A stretch of DNA of 24,368 bases from Myxococcales bacterium (GTDB lineage Bacteria; Myxococcota; Myxococcia; Myxococcales; Myxococcaceae). The stretch lies in the NCBI GenBank assembly GCA_003153055.1, contig PMBV01000183.1, positions 1 through 24,368 on the forward strand, written 5' to 3'. Shown here one piece after another: positions 22,939 to 24,368 of this stretch. Numbering within the stretch: position 1 is the stretch's first letter; each line of letters starts with the position of its first letter. A program made the position numbers and the translations under genes. Below the pieces are notes generated by a model. That model was not told the DNA's origin, did not search any database, and saw nothing but the letters and a program-made list of their open reading frames with translations.

Positions 22939-24368
22939 TCATTCGTCCAGAGCGCTCGTTGCCGGATCGATCGCCGGTGCTCTTCGAACCCAGCGGGCGA
23001 TCGCGTCTGAGAGCTTCTGCTCGCTGATCGGCTTGGCCAGGTGGTCGTCCATGCCTGCCGCAAGCGAGCGCTCCCGTTCCTCGGCCAGGACAGAGGCGGT
23101 GAGGGCGACGATGGGCAAGTGGCCGCCCTCCCGGCGCTCCCGGTCGCGGATGAGCCGGGTCGCCTCGAAGCCGTCGGTCTCCGGCATCATGCAGTCCATG
23201 AGGACGAGGTCGAAGGACTCCTCCTGGGCACGCTCGACCGCTCGCCGGCCGTTTTCCGCCACCACCACCGTCGCCCCCAGCCGTTCGAGCATGCGGCGAG
23301 CGATGGTCTGATTGACCCGGTTGTCCTCGGCGACCAGCACCCGGGCGCCGAAGGAGGCGGAGACACCAGACCGCGGCGTGAGTCGGGTCCTCGTCTCCAC
23401 TCCGGCGACCACCCGCGCGAGCGCTCGCCGACCGACCGGCAGCCTGAGCACTCGGCCGCCGCCCTGAGGTACCACGCTGGTGGACGCCGGGCACAGGGCG
23501 ACGCGCCTCGGGGTGCCCGCGAGGTCAGGGCACCCCGAAGGTGAGCAGAGCACCACGTCCACACCCTCGGCGGCCTCGAGGGACTCAACCACCCCGACGC
23601 CCAACGCCCGGAGCTGCTCCCCGAGGATTCCCCGGCGCTCGTCGCTCGGATCGATGAGCAGCGCACGGAGTCCTTCGAGCCGCGGCAGTGGGGAGGCGCC
23701 CTCCGCGGGGCCCGTCGCCTCGAGGATGACGCGAATGGTGAAGGTGGAGCCCACCTCGGGACGGCTCTCCACCGACAACTGGCCGCCCATCGCCGAGACA
23801 TAGGAGCGGGAGATGGCGAGCCCGAGCCCGGTCCCACCGAACCGGCGGGCGGTGGAGGCGTCTGCCTGGCCGAAGGGCTGGAAAAGCCGAGCGCGTTGCT
23901 CGTCCGTCATCCCGATGCCGGTGTCCGAGACACGGAGAACGAGCTCCACGCCCGCCTCCGAGCGCTCGCCGGCCAGCGCGTCGACTCGCACCCGACCAGA
24001 CGAGGTGAACTTGAGGGCGTTGCCCACGAGGTTCGCCAAGGCCTGCCTGAGCCTCCCCGCGTCACCCACGAGGCGCTCGGGCAGCGATGGATCCACCCTC
24101 GCCAGGAGGTCGACCGGTCCGCCCGAGACCCGGGCTCGGAACAGCTCAACCACGCCGAGGACGAGCGCCTCCGGCTCGAAGGGCGCGCGTTCCAGCACCA
24201 GCTGCCCGGCCTCCACCTTGGAGAAGTCGAGGATGTCGTCGAGGATGGTGAGCAGCGCCTTGGCCGAGCCGTGCAGGGTCTCGCCCAGATGGCGTTGATC
24301 CTCGTCGAGCTCGCCCCCCAGGAGGAGCTCGGCCGAGCCCAAGACGCCGTTCATCGGGGTGCGGATCT
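22939..24368 (-). CDS. Hybrid sensor histidine kinase, C-terminal part (HisKA-HATPase-pseudoREC-REC); runs off right edge
   Basis: 476 codons are visible and the 5' end lies outside the window. The first residues, IRTPMNGVLG, are the end of the H-box (H-E-I-R-T-P), so the phospho-acceptor His is one or two codons beyond the edge. A HATPase_c domain follows: N-box NLVGNALKFT, G1 DTGIGM, F-box FQPFGQAD, G2 GGTGLGLAIS. Next is a receiver-like domain (LRALLIDPSDERR) in which the expected phosphorylation site reads VVLCSPSG without Asp. Last is a canonical receiver: VLVAEDNRVNQ, phospho-Asp in LMDCMMPETDG (codon 23194-23196), ALTAS and Lys in LAKPIS. No Hpt domain is present. It would pass phosphate from His to the C-terminal receiver. 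Same strand as pilY1, 106 bp upstream, so control of or co-expression with the pilus genes is possible but unproven. Confidence 0.93.
   Translation of the reverse strand, partial: IRTPMNGVLGSAELLLGGELDEDQRHLGETLHGSAKALLTILDDILDFSKVEAGQLVLERAPFEPEALVLGVVELFRARVSGGPVDLLARVDPSLPERLVGDAGRLRQALANLVGNALKFTSSGRVRVDALAGERSEAGVELVLRVSDTGIGMTDEQRARLFQPFGQADASTARRFGGTGLGLAISRSYVSAMGGQLSVESRPEVGSTFTIRVILEATGPAEGASPLPRLEGLRALLIDPSDERRGILGEQLRALGVGVVESLEAAEGVDVVLCSPSGCPDLAGTPRRVALCPASTSVVPQGGGRVLRLPVGRRALARVVAGVETRTRLTPRSGVSASFGARVLVAEDNRVNQTIARRMLERLGATVVVAENGRRAVERAQEESFDLVLMDCMMPETDGFEATRLIRDRERREGGHLPIVALTASVLAEERERSLAAGMDDHLAKPISEQKLSDAIARWVRRAPAIDPATSALDE

Noticed and set aside
21027..23027. 666-codon plus-strand frame antisense to pilY1
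   Set aside because: Val/Arg/Gly/Ala-rich shadow of the PilY1 gene with no recognisable domain.

Overview
High-GC window (third codon positions mostly G/C) whose content suits a Myxococcota/deltaproteobacterial chromosome. The signs are Gly/Ser-tethered lipoproteins, secreted proteins rich in Cys repeats, PKD/Ig and SBBP-type propeller modules, a PilY1/minor-pilin cluster and a large hybrid histidine kinase. The assignment rests on protein character only; no rRNA, tRNA, mobile element or CRISPR array was seen.

Layout. (1) 1-5987, minus strand: start of a truncated lipoprotein, a 1188-residue modular surface lipoprotein, and upstream of it a secreted PstS-like phosphate-binding-fold protein with a Cys-rich tail. 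(2) 5988-6707: a 720-bp divergent gap with a possible gene remnant. (3) 6708-15591, plus strand: nine tightly packed genes that read as one operon. They are two small exported proteins resembling only the N-terminal domain of FKBP-type isomerases, a TpsB/FhaC-type outer-membrane transporter, an ExbB proton-channel protein fused to a DUF2341/LamG-like ectodomain, ExbD, a TonB-like protein, a Porin_5-like porin, a periplasmic coiled-coil protein and a parvulin isomerase. (4) 15592-22832, minus strand: a small lipoprotein, then (in transcription order) pilY1-pilV-pilW-pilX with overlapping or near-overlapping junctions. (5) 22939-24368, minus strand: a hybrid histidine kinase cut by the window edge just after its phospho-acceptor His.

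The most interesting part is region 3. It pairs the outer-membrane pore of a two-partner secretion system, normally not coupled to an energy source, with a complete ExbB-ExbD-TonB proton-motive-force module, a second barrel and several chaperone-like periplasmic proteins. The simplest reading is an energised secretion or surface-display machine; no classical TpsA substrate and no TonB-dependent receptor lie in the window. The divergent PstS-like protein and modular lipoprotein are possible cargo or partners, but that is inference from position only. The type IV pilus block is a pilus-tip priming complex (PilY1 plus minor pilins) without a visible FimU/GspH-type pilin.
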